Assembly: GCA_029339195.1 (NCBI GenBank)
Contig: JAPTJF010000271.1
Span: 20,917-84,916, forward strand
Length of the DNA: 64,000 nucleotides
Direction of reading: 5' to 3'
DNA from: Micractinium sp. NFX-FRZ
Taxonomy: Eukaryota > Chlorophyta > Trebouxiophyceae > Chlorellales > Chlorellaceae
This document shows positions 1 through 12,700 of the stretch, piece by piece. Under the pieces are notes generated by a model. It was not told the origin of the DNA. It was given only the letters and a program-made list of their open reading frames with translations, and ran no database searches. The position numbers and the translations under genes are program-made. Numbering within the stretch: position 1 is the first letter of the stretch; every line of letters begins with the position of its first letter.

Positions 1-1905
1 CTGGAGGGCGCGCTGCGTGCCCTGCAGCAGGAGAAGCGCTTCAAGCTGGCAGCAAGCCAGGAGTATTGCGAGGCGGCGGCGGCCGCGCTGCTCAACTTCA
101 AGCACGCGATAGGTGGGTGGCGGGTGGGGGTGAGGGCAGGGTGGGTCGCAGGGACGGATGTGAAGAGTAGCTCGAGGAGGAGGCGGATGCGGTGCCTCAA
201 TCTGCAGCACCCGCCGAGGTGGGTGGCGGGGCGGAGCTTCAAGCGGATGGCTGACCTAGAAGCTCAGTTCATTCAGGCGGTGGCACATGGGGTGTGGATC
301 TCCCTTTGCTGAGCGAGGCTTGAGGGGGTTGCCAGCGCCACATAGATGGTTGGAAAGTGAGCCCCGTACAGCACAGCCGATGCCAAGCGCCTGATGCCAA
401 AGCGAGGAGCACAGTGCGTGCCTGCACTGAATCTTACCTCTTTGACTGACCTGCCCCGCTGCCTGCCTGCCCCCCCTCCATTCTCACGCTGCAGTCTTTT
501 GCCCTAACGCCCGCGCTCTTCGGCGGCTGACGCCCCTGCCGGCAGCGCAGCAGCAGGGGACAGCGGGTGAGGAGCCCGGGGTGCTGACAGAAGATGACCT
601 GGCGCACCTGGGTGCCCTGCTGGACGCTGAGGTGGCATGCGGCATCGCATATGGTGGGTGGCCCAAATGGCTGTGCTGTCTGTTGTTTTTTGTGAAGTTC
701 CAAGCTTTGTTGCTCACCTGGTTGCTGCTATCCTGATCAGTCCCTGATTGACAGCTGCCGGCACAGCACAGTCATGCCCTGTGCACAACATGCTGGCCTG
801 GTCTCCCCTTGCCAAGCCTGCAGGCCACGTGCACCCCCACACCCTGAAGCCCTTTGCCGCCGCTGGCGGCGGCCATGGCAGGGGCGGCAACGAGGGCGCC
901 ACAGGGCAGCAGTGGCACCAGCAGAGCCAGCAGCCGCAGAGCCAGCGGCAGCAGCAGCAGCAGCCCAGCATGGCTGGGCGCAGGCAGCTGGGGTCTTGGG
1001 TGACCGGCGCCTCCCAGCAGGCGGGCCTGGGCCCCTCGCAGCAGGCCACGCAGCATGGTGGCGGTGCGGGGCGGCAGCCGCCGGGCAGCTGCCAACCCGA
1101 CCACCAACAGCAGCACAGTGACAGCCGGCCGCACAAGGGCAACGGACGGCAGGGCACCGACGTGTCTGATGTGCTCCAGATGTACCAACAACCAGCAGCT
1201 CAGCAGGCGCAGCGGCAGCCAGCTCACCATTTGCAGCAGGCGCAGCAGCAGTCAGCGCAGCCAGCACCGCAGCAGCAGCAGCAGCAGCACACGGCTGGCC
1301 AGGAGGCTGGCAAGCCGCCCTCTCGCAACCCTTTTGCGCGGCTGCAGGCCGGCGCACCTGCACCGCTCCCAGCAGGTTCGGCGGCAGCAATCTGCGACGG
1401 CACCAATGAGCAAGCAGCGGCGGCAGGTGGGCAGGCGGCTGCGCAGTTGGCAGCAAGGGCGGCTGAAGTCGAGCCTCTGGGCAGCTTCCGGAGCTCACAA
1501 GAGGCTGTGGAAACACAGGTGGCTGTGGCAGCAGTGGCCCCTGTCGCCTCGGCAACACAGCTGGAGGAGCAGCAGGACAGCGGGCAGCGCCCCATGCAAG
1601 CGATCACCAACCAGCAGCAGGCGCCATCACAGCAGCAGCAGCAGAGCTCGGCGACTTGCAGCGCCTCCAGCGGCCCGCCTGCGCCTGCACGGGTGTGGGA
1701 GAACGGGGAGCAGGATCGGCAGCATGCTGCACAGCAGCAACAGCAGCAGCAGCGCGCGTGGGCCACACCGCCGTTGGCTGCCGTGGGCAGCAAGCGCAAG
1801 AGCAGCGGCGGCGGGAGCGGCAGTGGGAAGAAAGGTGCCAAGTCGCTGGCGCCGCCAGCCCAGCGCATCTCACGATTCTTTGTCCCCGCACCCAAGAAGC
1901 CATAA
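1..1905 (+). CDS. EXO1: Exonuclease 1-like protein (EXO1), C-terminal part, 5' end off the window
   Basis: Three exons are visible: 1-112 (continuing from the left), 495-653 and 755-1905. All join in phase, with TAA at 1903-1905. EXO1 is the 5'-3' exonuclease/flap endonuclease of mismatch repair and DNA end resection in the nucleus. The first two exons carry the conserved block just after the nuclease core: ALLNFKHA, then VFCPNARALRRLTPLP, then DDLAHLGALL and GIAYG. In plant and animal EXO1 the equivalent reads roughly AL.TF.HQ.VY.P...LV.LTP and FLG.LL...A.GIA.G. The catalytic XPG domain itself lies left of position 1. The remaining 380 or so residues are Gln/Ala/Pro-rich low complexity, ending in KRKSS and then a PIP-box-like QRISRFF next to the C-terminus. 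I considered an RNase H2 subunit B because of that tail; the upstream block fits EXO1 better. Confidence 0.68.
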
Positions 1906-1934
1906 TCTTGACAATCAACCTAAGTGACCACCAC

Positions 1935-1939
1935 TGTAA
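1935..1939 (+). terminator. TGTAA polyadenylation signal of the EXO1-like gene
   Basis: TGTAA lies 30 nt after the EXO1-like stop codon. TGTAA is the usual poly(A) signal of green algae. The distance is short but plausible, and transcript ends were not observed. Confidence 0.4.
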
Positions 1940-2246
1940 GCAGACGGCGTGACTGTTGGCACCAGGCACATGGGCAAGCCTGGATCGCCCTGCCTGCATG
2001 CCGTGATGATGAGCTCACTGCTTGCATGGAAGCTTATCTGTGCAGTTGCATCCCCTTGCACAGTCAGAACGCTAACACGAGTGCATACAGAGGTGCTTGA
2101 TGAGATGCTGGCAAATGATGAATCGAAGGCATGAAATGAGGCGGAAGCAGCAAATGGGTAGAGCACAGACGAGCAAGCAGCGTCGGCGCCACATGCTGGC
2201 CGTGCAAGGCGCAAACGCAAAGCCATGTGCCCACGGGACGCCGAGC

Positions 2247-5200
2247 TCAGTTGATGTGCTCGGCCGCCGCAGCCGCGGCCGCTGCTGCCGCCGCTGCTGC
2301 CGCGCCGCGCCCGCGCCGCGGCCGGGTCTGGGTGGTCAGAATGTTGGCTGGGTACTCCTGGACATAAGGGAACACTCGGTAGTCTGCATACAGCGCTGAA
2401 CCCTGCACGGAGATAGGGCGTCAGATAGAGGTGTTGCATTAGGTTCGGTTCAGGAACAAGGACGGTACCGGTGCAAGATGGGAAGGCAGCATTGCATGCA
2501 ACCCGCACCTTCTCGTCAGAGTGCAGAAGGCAAAAGCAGCAGTGGCAAAAAGGGAACGGGGCGCAAAGGAAAAGGAAAAAAGGCATGTCGGCGGCTTACC
2601 TTCTCGTCGTAGTGCATCAGGCGGAAGCATTCCTCGCACCTGCAAGGGGGAGACGCATGGAGGGCAAGCAGGACGGCAGGGTCAGCCACATAGGGCCAGC
2701 AAGGGCTTGACGCAAGCGTGCCGGCCCCAGGGCAGGGAAGGGAACTATGGCAGGGAAGGGAACTATGGCGACTGCTGGGCTGAACCCTTCCCTTCGAAGA
2801 GGGCTGCCCCCTGCCCATTGATGCTGCCTCCTGATCCCCACAGTCTGGGCGCGCACCAGAAGAAGGGGGTGTGGGGCGCCGCTCGGTCGTCATAAGTCAC
2901 GCGCTTGGCGGTGTGGGCGCCGCACACCTGCAGCGGCAGGGGGGCGCATTTGGCATGGACAGGGGCGCTGGGTGCAGGAGCTGATGGGCAGGGGCAGCGT
3001 GGTCGTGCTGGCACACATGCTTGGCGTACGCTGGCACCAACAGGCACTTTCCCAGAGCAACTGAGCTGCTGCTGCTCAGCAGGCTGAGCTGACCAGGTGG
3101 GGCACACGCTGCCCCTGCGCCGACACGACACACTAACACACTGTTACCAACACTGTGCACCCAGCCTCCTGGCGCCCGCAGCCCCCGCCCACACCAGCAC
3201 ACACACCTCGCAGTCCCGGATCATGGTGTGCTGCGGCGTGGTGAGGCGGAAGGGGTAGTGGCGGCGCAGCGGCGGGTCGCAGCTGGGGTCAAACAGCCTC
3301 ACATCCTGCACGGAGGGAGCGGGCAGGTGCTGGAAGATAAAAGTCCAAGGCTTTTTGGATGTACTTGTTATTCGGAGAAGCAGACAGCTGGGCCTCCTGC
3401 CCAGCAAAGCCTCTCCCACCTCCGCCCCACTTGGACATTGTCGGGGAGCTCGCAGCTGCTCTATGCCTGTGCCAGGTCAGCGAATAGCAACCATCAATTT
3501 CGCTTGCATGCCTTCGCCCCTGCCACCCTCCCTCCCCTGCCTCCTGCCTCACCTGGAATGTCAGCAGGTGCTCGCAGCCGCCCTGGTGGCAGTACAGGTT
3601 GCCCGCCCCCGAGCCCAGGCGCAGCCAGAGCGAGTCAAAGCGCGCGTCCTGCATGCGCGCTGTGCTGAACTCTGCAGGCGCAGCGTGCACAGCAGGCACA
3701 GCAGGGGAGTGTCAGTAGAAACGCATGGTTTCACGCTGTGCTCGACTCTGCAGCTGCAGCGTGCACAGCAGGCAGGCGGGGCGTTGGGGCCCTAGCGGGG
3801 GGAGGCACACGCGTGATGCGTGGTGGCAGCCACACCAAGACAGCGGGGCATTGGTGAGGCACATCCCGCGACAGATTCGTCGTGGCTTGAAGGCAAGAGG
3901 GAGACAGCAACGAGGGGTGGGCCTGGTGCTGTGCTGCTGCCACTGCTGGGGTTGGTCCAGCATTTTCGCAACCCAAGCGCACCCGTGGTCGTCACGTCGG
4001 TGCGCAAGTTGCCGGGGGGCGGGTGCGGCGGCGCTTCAATGCCCTGCTCCCTGCACAGCACAGCATAGCACAGCATGACATGGCACGGCATAAAGTAGGT
4101 GGCGCCTCAATGCCCTGATCCTTGCACGACCTAGGAAGCCGTGCAAGCAGGTGGCCAGCAGCGATGTCTGCTGCTGGGTCCCCGCAGCATAGAACAGCAC
4201 GGGATGGCATCAAACTGGGCAGCTGGAGGCCACCTCACGGCAGCTCTGCCGCAAGCTGTACCCCTGCGCTGCTGTGCCGCCCCACCAAAGCGCAATGCCT
4301 GTTGTTTCGCATGTACCGCTGGGTGGGCCCCAAGTGGTTGTCACCCGTGACCACTGCATCACACCTGCTGACCGCTGTACAACCGACTGCCCCACCACCG
4401 TACCTGTTGTACTGCCTGATGGGCTCTGAGTAATCCACCGCCCCCGCCTGCCGCGTGTCGTTGTAAAAGGTGCCTGGAGGGAGGGAGCACAAGGGGTGAA
4501 TGGGCAACGGGTGAACAACGCATCAGATGTTTCCCACCCATGAGCCCGACGTCATCATGCGCCCCACCTTGCCACAAACACCGCCGCCCTCACTCCTGCC
4601 TGCTAGGCCAGCCCGCAGCTCCCCCGCCCCGCCCCGCCCGCCCACCCTCGACATAGAAGTACGCCGACGGCCGCCTCAGCTGCACCAGGGGCTGCCCCCT
4701 GCCCCGGTAGTGCGCATTCTCCTGCGGGGTGTGGGGATGGCTGACAGAAGTGTGAGGCAGCTGTGCGTGACGGGAGTGAACTGCCGGTGAGACTACGGTG
4801 CACCCCTCACCTCGAGGTGAACAGGTCGGGAGGTTGACGCCAGCCACACAGACGCCCTGCTTGCACCCGCGGCCAGCCACAACTCGGCAAACACATTGGC
4901 CATGCCTTGACCGGCACGGGAAAGAAGGGCTCACCTCCTTTTCCACGGCCGCCAGGTTGTCATCCGACACACAGAACAGGCAGTCCCTGAGCTCCGACAG
5001 GCGCTGCGAGGGGTGGAAAGGAACACAGTTTCTTTCTTGAGCCACGTCCTGAGAAGAGCACAGGGAAGCCAGGCCGGTGCTGCGGGCAAGGAGCAGCCAG
5101 CAAGGTGCAGCTGCACACCCAGCAGAGGCGGGGTGTGAACCACAGCATGCACAGCGTGCACAGCATCTCCAGCCGGTGCACAGCAGGGCGCAGAGCTTTG

Positions 5201-7337
5201 TGTTATCACACAGCACGCACTGCATGCTGTGGTTGGTGGGTGCATCACAGCAGGCCCCTCTAACCTGTGAGCCCAGCACGAGCCACTCCTCCGACACAAA
5301 CTGCGCTGAGTGGGGCACATGCAGGGCCACTTGGAGGACGACGTCCCGCTCCCCATCGCCCTCCACCCTGCAGCCAGCCAGCGGGGACAAGACGCAGGGC
5401 AATGGGCGGTGTGTGGGGAGCCGGGCGGGCACAGTTTGGCAGCGCGCCACCGAGGCAATGCAGCTGGCCAACCAGCCAGCACAGCACTGCCTGAATGCTG
5501 CTGCTGATGCTGCCGCGGCGTGACATTCTGGCGTCGGGAGCCACAATGTGCCTGCGGGAGGCAGAAGCGCATCTAGCACTCACCAATCGAGCTCGCCAGC
5601 GTCCTCGCCCTCCGCCAAGGCTGCCGCCTCGGCGGCCGTCCGCACCACCGCCTGCAGCTGGCGGCTGCGCGCGTCCTGCAGCAGCATCCAGGTCAGCGAG
5701 GGCGCCAGCTCTGCGACCACAGCAGGTGCAGCAGGGGGAGGGGCAGGCAGCAGCTGGCGCTTAAGACGGAGGATGCAAATGGCCGGTAGGCAGGCAGGGA
5801 CCAGCAAAATGGCGACACCCAGGTATGCAGAGTTGCCAGCCTGAGCAGAACAAGCGGGCATGCCACAAGCAAGATGAATGGGTGGGTTGGCAACAACACC
5901 CTTCTAGAAAACCAGATACCCGGCACCCCTCACCCGAGCCAGCAATGGAAGCCAGCAGGCGGGCCGCCGCCTGGCGCTGCTCCAGCCGCCGCTGCCGCGC
6001 CCCCTCGGCCCGCTGCCGGTACGCTTCCAGGGCTGCCGCACGTTCCGGCTTCAGCCCATGTGCTGCAGCCACCTGGGCAGCGGCCCTGCCTGCCAGTTTG
6101 AGGCCCCCTGGGGCGCCGCTGCCGCCCTTGCCTCCCTTCTTGCCGCCGCCGCCGCCGCCGCCGCGCTTGCTGCCGCCGCGCTGCCCCCGCGCCTCCTCCT
6201 CCTCCTCCTCCTCCTGCCCAGCAAGCAGAGGCAGCTGAAGCAAGTCGCCAGCCAGCGGCCAGGGCAGCAGCGGTAGCACCTGCTGGCCGCCAGCCTGGCC
6301 AAACATGCTGGCAAGAATTGCTTCCCAGTCGGGAGCAGGTTCAGCAGCAGCAGCAAGCTCAGCAGCAGCTGTCGCTGCGTCGGCTGGCATGGAGGCCGCC
6401 CTCAGCGACGGCAGTGGCACAGGCACCAGCAGCTGCTCCTCACCAGGCGGCAGTGCCAAATGCAGCTCTGAGCTTGCCGCTGGGTGCTGCTCAAGCGCCG
6501 GCTGCTGACTAGGATGCGCAAGCGCTTGCGGCTGCCCCTCCTGCTCTGCCTGCTGCTGCCTCTGCCGCCGTCGCCGCGTCTGGGTTGGCTGCGGCAGCTG
6601 CTGAGCTGGCGGCGGCTGAGCTGGCGCCACACCAGCCTCAGCGACGTCAGCCATGTCATCAAGCCACCTGGGCCGCTTGCGCTGCCGCCTGCCCACCGGC
6701 TGCTCCGCCGGTTCTACTTGCACCGCCGGTTTCTGCTGTTCCTGCCGTTGCGGTGCCACCTCCTGCTGTGCCTGCTGTGCCTCGCCTTCCTGCAGGGCAA
6801 CTGCCTGCTGTGCCTGCCCTGCCTGCTCGCCTGGCTGCCCCTGCTGCTCTTCCTGCTCGCCTTGCTGCCCCTGTTGCTCTTGCTGCTGCTCCTCCTGCCC
6901 TCCCTGCTGTGCCTGCTGCTGCTCGCCTCCACCTGCGGCTGGAGCCGCACCAGCGACTGCCTGCTGCTGCTGCTGCTCCTGCTGGGGATGCGGCTGCGCC
7001 GGCTGCGGTGGCACCTGCATCTCCTCGACCCGCACAGCCGGTGCGACCTGTTGCTGCCGCTGCCTCACCACTCCCCCCTCAGGCTGCCCAGGCTGCTGCT
7101 GCTCCTGTGTTGGCTCAGCAGCCTGAGGCACAGGCCCGTGATCTTGCTGCTGCTCCTGCTGCGGCTGCCGTGGCTGCTGCTCTGCAACAGGCGCGCGTCC
7201 GGCCTGCATGCGGTCCGCATGATCCACGGCTGCCACCCGTTGCTGCTGCTGCTGCTGCTGCTGCTCTGCAGGCAGCAGTGGCGGGTGCGGGGGACCGCCC
7301 TGCAGCAGCTGCTGGCTCTGAGCTTCCCACTCTGCAG

Positions 7338-7371
<34 letters not shown>

Positions 7372-7628
7372 GGAGTCGCCGGCCACCGGCCCTGCCGATG
7401 CTGAGCCGCCGGCCAGTGGCAGGGAGGCTGCAGGGCCTGCCGGGTGCCCAGGCCAGGGGACAGCCACCACCAGAGGGGGTGCTGGCACCAGGGCGGCTTG
7501 CTGACGCGGCGGCTGCATGAGCTGACCAACCAGCGGCAGCGGCAGCGGCAGCGGTACTGCTGCATCCCACGGTGCAGCACCCAGCTCCTGCGGCGGCGGC
7601 AGGGTTACAGATGGCTGACCACCCTCTC

Positions 7629-7669
<41 letters not shown>

Positions 7670-8353
7670 GTCGACTGCTCGCCGGTGGCAGCTGGCTGTG
7701 CATCCGCTGCGGCTGCCTGCTCCTGCTGTTGCTCATGCTGGCTCTGTGTTCCTGCCTGTGCAGCAGCCGCCGCCGTGCCCTGCTCCTGCCGCTCCTCCTG
7801 CCGCCCCTGCCCCAGCCGGCTCTCAGCTGCCAGCTCTTTTATCAACTCCTCCTGCACTGTGGCCAGCCTCAAATCGGAGGCATCCAGCAGTGGCAGCGCC
7901 AATGGCGGCGCCGTAACTGCTGCCACCTGGCGCTCCTCAGCACCCACACCCGCGACTGCGGCTGGGTCACCAATGCCGCCGCCGCCGGTGGCAGCAGAGC
8001 TGGGCTGGCTGCCCGCCTGGGACCCGTCCTGCCTGTGCTGAGCCAGGAGGCGGTCCAGTAGCTGCTGAAACTCAAGCGCTTCACGCTTCCACTCCGACAC
8101 ACTGCGCACAGGAAGCACGGGTGGAGCAGACACGTGGTTAGAGGAGCGGCGGCAGCCAGGCAGCGGCGGCGCCACACAGCGAGCGCCTTGGCGGGCCGCC
8201 GCTCCGCTATCTGCAAATCAAATATCCACACAACCGTAGATTCTGGCCCCAGGCGCACCGGAAGGCAGCGGTGGCGCCAGCGGACTTCAGTAGCGGCGGC
8301 TGAGCAGCGTGCACGGTCGGGTGCTTTGGTTGACCAGCTCCTGGTTGAGTCAT
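2247..8353 (-). CDS. SNAPC3: SNAPC3/SNAP50-like subunit of the snRNA-activating protein complex, with Gln-rich N-terminus
   Basis: SNAPC3 binds the proximal sequence element of snRNA genes and recruits RNA polymerase II/III (SRD2 in Arabidopsis). Twelve exons, read on the minus strand: 8353-8259, 8101-5934, 5710-5584, 5367-5265, 5003-4935, 4721-4646, 4473-4399, 3671-3553, 3305-3207, 2927-2857, 2639-2600, 2402-2247. They join without frame breaks into about 1065 residues. Family landmarks in order are EEWLVLGSQ, RLSELRDCLFCVSDDN, AYFYVEGTFYNDTR, VDYSEPI, MQDARFDSLWLRLG, LYCHQGGCEHLLTF, DPSCDPPLRRHYPF, DCEVCGAHTAKRVTYDD, FFWCEECFRLMHYDEK and YADYRVFPYV. The Cys/His pairs of the C-terminal zinc-finger-like region are intact. 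Exon 2 alone encodes about 720 residues dominated by Gln runs; known family members are near 400 residues. The ATG at 8353 was chosen because its exon splices in phase; an upstream start is possible. Confidence 0.88.
5934..8101 (-). repeat. CAG/polyglutamine-rich exon of SNAPC3-like gene
   Basis: On the plus strand this exon is full of CTG runs, for example near 6960-6985, 7240-7265, 7340-7370 and 7631-7670. On the coding strand they are CAG runs translating to several Gln tracts of 8-13 residues, between Gln/Ala/Pro-rich stretches. The reading frame stays open throughout, so this is coding low complexity. The apparent Leu-rich plus-strand frame over the same stretch is its antisense shadow. 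The end of the exon (a Lys/Gly basic patch, then a helical Arg/Ala/Glu stretch) is less repetitive. Confidence 0.85.
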
Positions 8354-9712
8354 GACACTGATTATGCCCCCGCCGATCCCAGCCGGCGCTGCAATAAAAA
8401 GTAGCAACTGATCATGCGCATGTGGGGGTGCTGAGCTCCAGCAGCTCTTGCCTAGCACTCACTGATGCCCAACATCTTGCAGTAGTGGGAATGCGGAGCG
8501 CTGCGGTTGCGCTTTGCCAAGCGGGATGCAGCGCTCCGTCAGCGCGCGTCACGCCGGCGGGCATTCTGCTGGCAGCCATGCCCGCACGTTGCCAAATGCC
8601 AAAGCAGTTCGACGAACATGTGCGCCTAATCAAGCACAGGGTGTGGGCACGACAAGGTGTAGGCTGAGCCGCAGGGCATGAGGCCCAGGATAGGCAGGAC
8701 GAGAGGTGGCACTGGCGTGATGTTGGGGCACCGGCGCAGCGGCCGGCATGGCGTGGTCACCCTATGGTCACCCAGGCTACAACCTCACACCCCTCTTCAG
8801 TTTTATGTGACAAAGGCCAGCACGAGAACGATGCGCTCCAGTACCGCGCGCCTGCATGGCGCCTGTTGCATTCGACACCTGCCCGACAGCTGCCGCAGTG
8901 CCCGCTCCGCCTCTCCCCATGCAAGGCAGCCCCCCTGGTGTGTGCCCACACGATCCCTCCATGTCACTCCTGGGAAACACTGCAAGGAGATGATGTGTGT
9001 CACAAAATTGGGAAGGGGGTACAAGAATGTGCTTGGCACGCATGCAGCGGCGGCCGCGTCCCCTGCAGGCTGCAGGGGGCGGGCGCGGCTGCAGCTGGGA
9101 TGAGAGCCGCACAGGGTCGACAGGGGGCGTGGAGGAATCAGGGAATCAACGGGAGGTGGCGGGTCAATTGGCAAATGTCGCAATCAACGGGGTGGCCGTC
9201 AAGGCAAGGGCGTTTGGTGCCTGCCGGAGGGTGGGGGGTTGAGGAGGAAAGGTAGGGGCTCGGGTGGCGAGCATGAATGACTGGCTACGGTGTGGGTGCG
9301 GATAACTGGCTGGCTGCAAGAGACTGCAAGAAATTTGGAACTAGTGAAAGGAGATCGAAATGCAGGGGCTGGCGGGTCTTGCTCCTCACGTCTTCTTCAT
9401 TCTTGATCTCAGCGCCAGTGGCTGGCGTGGGGTGCTGCTGTGGGCGGTGCGGTGAACGGGTGAGAGGCGTGCTGCCGCTGGCTACCTGGCTGGCTGCTGC
9501 ATCTGCGCGGGCGCGGGCCGACGATGCACGAGGCACGATCAAGCTGTGGGCGATGTGGGCGGGTGTCTACCGAGCGGCCTGCCTGCTGCTGCCGGCGGCC
9601 TGAGGCCGGAGGCAGCAGCCTGTGGCCTTACACCCTTAGGCCGCCTAGATGCGCAGCTGCAGCATGCCGTCTCTCTCCCCCGTCCTGCATCTTCTCGCCT
9701 CCTTGCAATCTT
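8354..9712. other. Gene-free stretch upstream of SNAPC3-like gene
   Basis: It holds the presumed promoter and 5' leader of the SNAPC3-like gene at its left end and the 3' flank of the secreted-protein gene at its right end. Short open frames on both strands show no recognisable domain and no consistent splice pattern. Confidence 0.6.
9628..9632 (-). terminator. TGTAA polyadenylation signal of the secreted-protein gene
   Basis: On the minus strand TGTAA occurs about 80 nt after the stop codon at 9713-9715, where an algal poly(A) signal would be expected. Confidence 0.4.
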
Positions 9713-12700
9713 CTACTCCAGTGGCACCTTGTAGTTGTCGCAGGTGATGACCAGAGGCTCGGTGGCGTTCAGCTCGCAGAAGTGGCAGTTCTGCGGGCGC
9801 GGGGGGGGTGAAACAAACCAGTGACACAAAGGGGAAAACACAGATAATGGGGCGCGTTTGCTCGCAGAAGTGGCAGTTCTGCGGGGTGTGGGGGGGTGGA
9901 TACGAGTACCATGCGCGTAGGAATCAAGGAAGAGGGTGGGCTTCCGATTGGCATTCCGATGAGGGCAGCAGGACGGGCACAGGGGAGGGGTGGGCAGTGC
10001 GAGTGGTTCACAGAATGGGTGCGAACACGTAAGGTGCATGGTGGGATTGGCAAGCAAGCAGGCAGCTGGCGCAACGGAGGGTGCGAGGCTTGAGGTGGTG
10101 GGCGTGCAGCGCGGGGCGCAGCGCTGCCTGCCAACGCCCAGCCCCCACCCACCTTCCATTGCAACACCCGCACTCAACGACACCCCACCACTTGCATGCC
10201 CCAACTTTGCAGCTTGCTGAAATTGTTTTCGAAACCTTCGATAACAAACATCGATTCCATCACCAGTGTATTCAGACAGAACTGCCAGTCTAGCCACTCA
10301 CCGGCGCCCACCACTCGCACACATATCCCGAGCCGTAGACGTCCCTCTTGGGGCAAGGCAGCGTCTCGTTGCTGGCCTGGAAGGCGCCGTAGGCCAGGGC
10401 GCCCAGGTCGTAAGAGGGGTTGTCTGCGGGCGGGCAGGGGGCAGGGAGGGAGGGGAGCGGGTGCAAGTTAGAGCTATTTGGTGGGAGAGAGTGCAAGGCC
10501 AGGGCGTCCAGGTCGTGAGATCGGTTGCCTGCAGGGGGCAGGGGCAAAGGGGAAGGGGAAAGGAGGGAGGACAGTGGCTGGCGAGGAGAGGGTCGAGGCA
10601 CACGGGGCCAGTGGGCCGGCAAAGCTTGCCCTGCAGGCGGCTGCCGCGCCTTACCTCGAGCCGCCAAACAAATCGGAACAACATGAAGATGGCAGTCACC
10701 AAAACAAGCCAGCTAGCCGGCCAGCCAGCAAGGCAGCAAACAAGGCAGCAAGCAAGCACGCAAGCCAGCTCCCCCGCTTGCCAGCCATGTGGGCTCCTCA
10801 CCCCAGCCGCCCAGCCAGCCAGCCAGCCAAGGAACCAGCCAGGAGCAAACGTGGCCTCACCCGCGATGCGTGCGCCCCACTCCCAGAACGAGTTGACGGT
10901 CTGCCCGATGAAGCGCTCCTCCTCGGGCTCAAACGACTGCCAGTCGGTGATGCAGCTGCAGGGGGGAGATGCGTGCGAGGAGTGAACCAGAGTGCGGCGT
11001 GGGGGAGCCCCACACCGGGGGGAATGTGCGAGGACACGTCCTGTGAGGCATTTGAGGGCGACAGATGCTTCCTACAGTGCCAAGTCACCACACCAACCCC
11101 CATTTTGCGTGCACGCAGAAAGCATACGCTGAGTGTGATATGTTGTGTGCGCAAGGGCTCAAATTAAACAGAGGGCGACATGCTGTGCTGCGCTGCACTG
11201 CGCCGCGCTGTGCTCACCGGTGCTCGTCGCCATACCAGCGGTTGAACACGCACCCCTCGCCCGCGTCCCCCTCTGCCATCTCGTATGCAAACTGCGCATG
11301 AGGCGGGTGCCAGGGGGAGGGGAGGCAGGATGTCAAGGCACTGGTCCCCAAGAGGGAGTGACGACGCAGTCTTGCCGGGCACAAGGCGGTGGCTGCGCCC
11401 TGGCCTCCCCTTGCTGATTACCATAAAATTCACATGTGCCCCCCCTCCCCCCCTCACCCCTCACCTTGACCTGCACCGCCACGGGGCACTTGTTGACGAC
11501 CGTGACGTCGCGGATCTCGGGCGCGGGGGCGGGGGCGGCGACGCCGTCGTAGCCGGGGCACGTGATCACCAGCTCGTCGCTGTCCTCGTTCAGGGCGGGC
11601 TGCAGGCGAGGAGGGCGTGGGCAAGGGGGGGTGAGCGGGGCGGGGGCACAACACCAGCGGTGCGTCGCTGTTGTCTGTCAAGGAGGCTGCAGGCTAGGGG
11701 GGCGAGGGCAAGCGGGAGTGACTCGGGTGGTGATTGACTTGACGACAGGCTGGGTTGGGGTGGGAGCTAGGCCACCTGTGTGTGTGTGTTGCTGACATTG
11801 CTTAGCACAGCGGCTACTCACCACGCCCCACCACACGCATTTGGGGTCAGTCTGGTTGACGCACTCGCCGCCAGAGTTCCAGGCGGGGGCAAGGTAGGCC
11901 TCGGGGTTGTCATCCCCGTTGCTGCACCCACCAAAATGCAAGGAGGGAAGGGGGAGCGTGATTACTGGCAAATACTGGCAAAGTAGTGGGCGGCCTCCAG
12001 AAACCTGCATGGGGGGGGCCAGGTAGGCCTCGAGGTTGCCATCGCCGTTGCTGCTGCACCCACCACCAAAACCAAGGGCAAACAGGGAGAAGCGAAGGGG
12101 GAGAAAGAGAAGCAAGTGGCGTCCTCCACTGCCCGGTCACGCCCCACCATGACCCCCACAAGCTCCCATGCAATACACTACGCACGGCCACAGAACAAGC
12201 CGTGCCAGACCTAGAAAGAAGCAGGAAGGTACCTGTGCACGTGCCACAGGCGGGGCACCCAGGCAGACCCTTGGCGCCGCACCCCACATCTCGCAACACA
12301 CACCCTATGTACGCACTAAGTGCGTGTGTGTGTGCCGTTACCTGAGGTAGTAGCGGGGGTCGGAGCCCTTGACGTAGGCAGACATCATCCACAGCCCCTT
12401 GGGCAGGTCGACCAGCTGGCCGCGGGCCTTGGGGCTGCACAGGCACGGCACAGCAGGGGGGGAGCACGGCACAGCACAGCATGGGTGGGTGAATGCGTGA
12501 CGCACCATTGGGCCACGGCCCTTGGGGCTGCACAGGCACAGCACAGGCAGCATGGCGGGAAGCACAGCACAACACAGCATGGGTGGGTGGGCGACTGGGT
12601 GGGGAGGTGGCGAGCAACCAGTCCACCGGCCTTGGGGCTGCACAGGCAGCACAGGCGGCACAGCACAGCTCGGGTGGCTGAGCGGGTGGGAGGGTGACAC

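Noticed and set aside
755..1905. First gene as RNase H2 subunit B because of its short basic C-terminus with a PIP-like motif
   Set aside because: The preceding exons match the EXO1 post-nuclease block much better (LNFKHA, RRLTPLP, HLGALL, GIAYG).
6484..7404. Long Leu-rich open frame on the plus strand resembling membrane segments
   Set aside because: It is the antisense of CAG/Gln runs in the SNAPC3-like exon; CTG repeats read as Leu. The minus-strand frame links in phase to eleven other exons.
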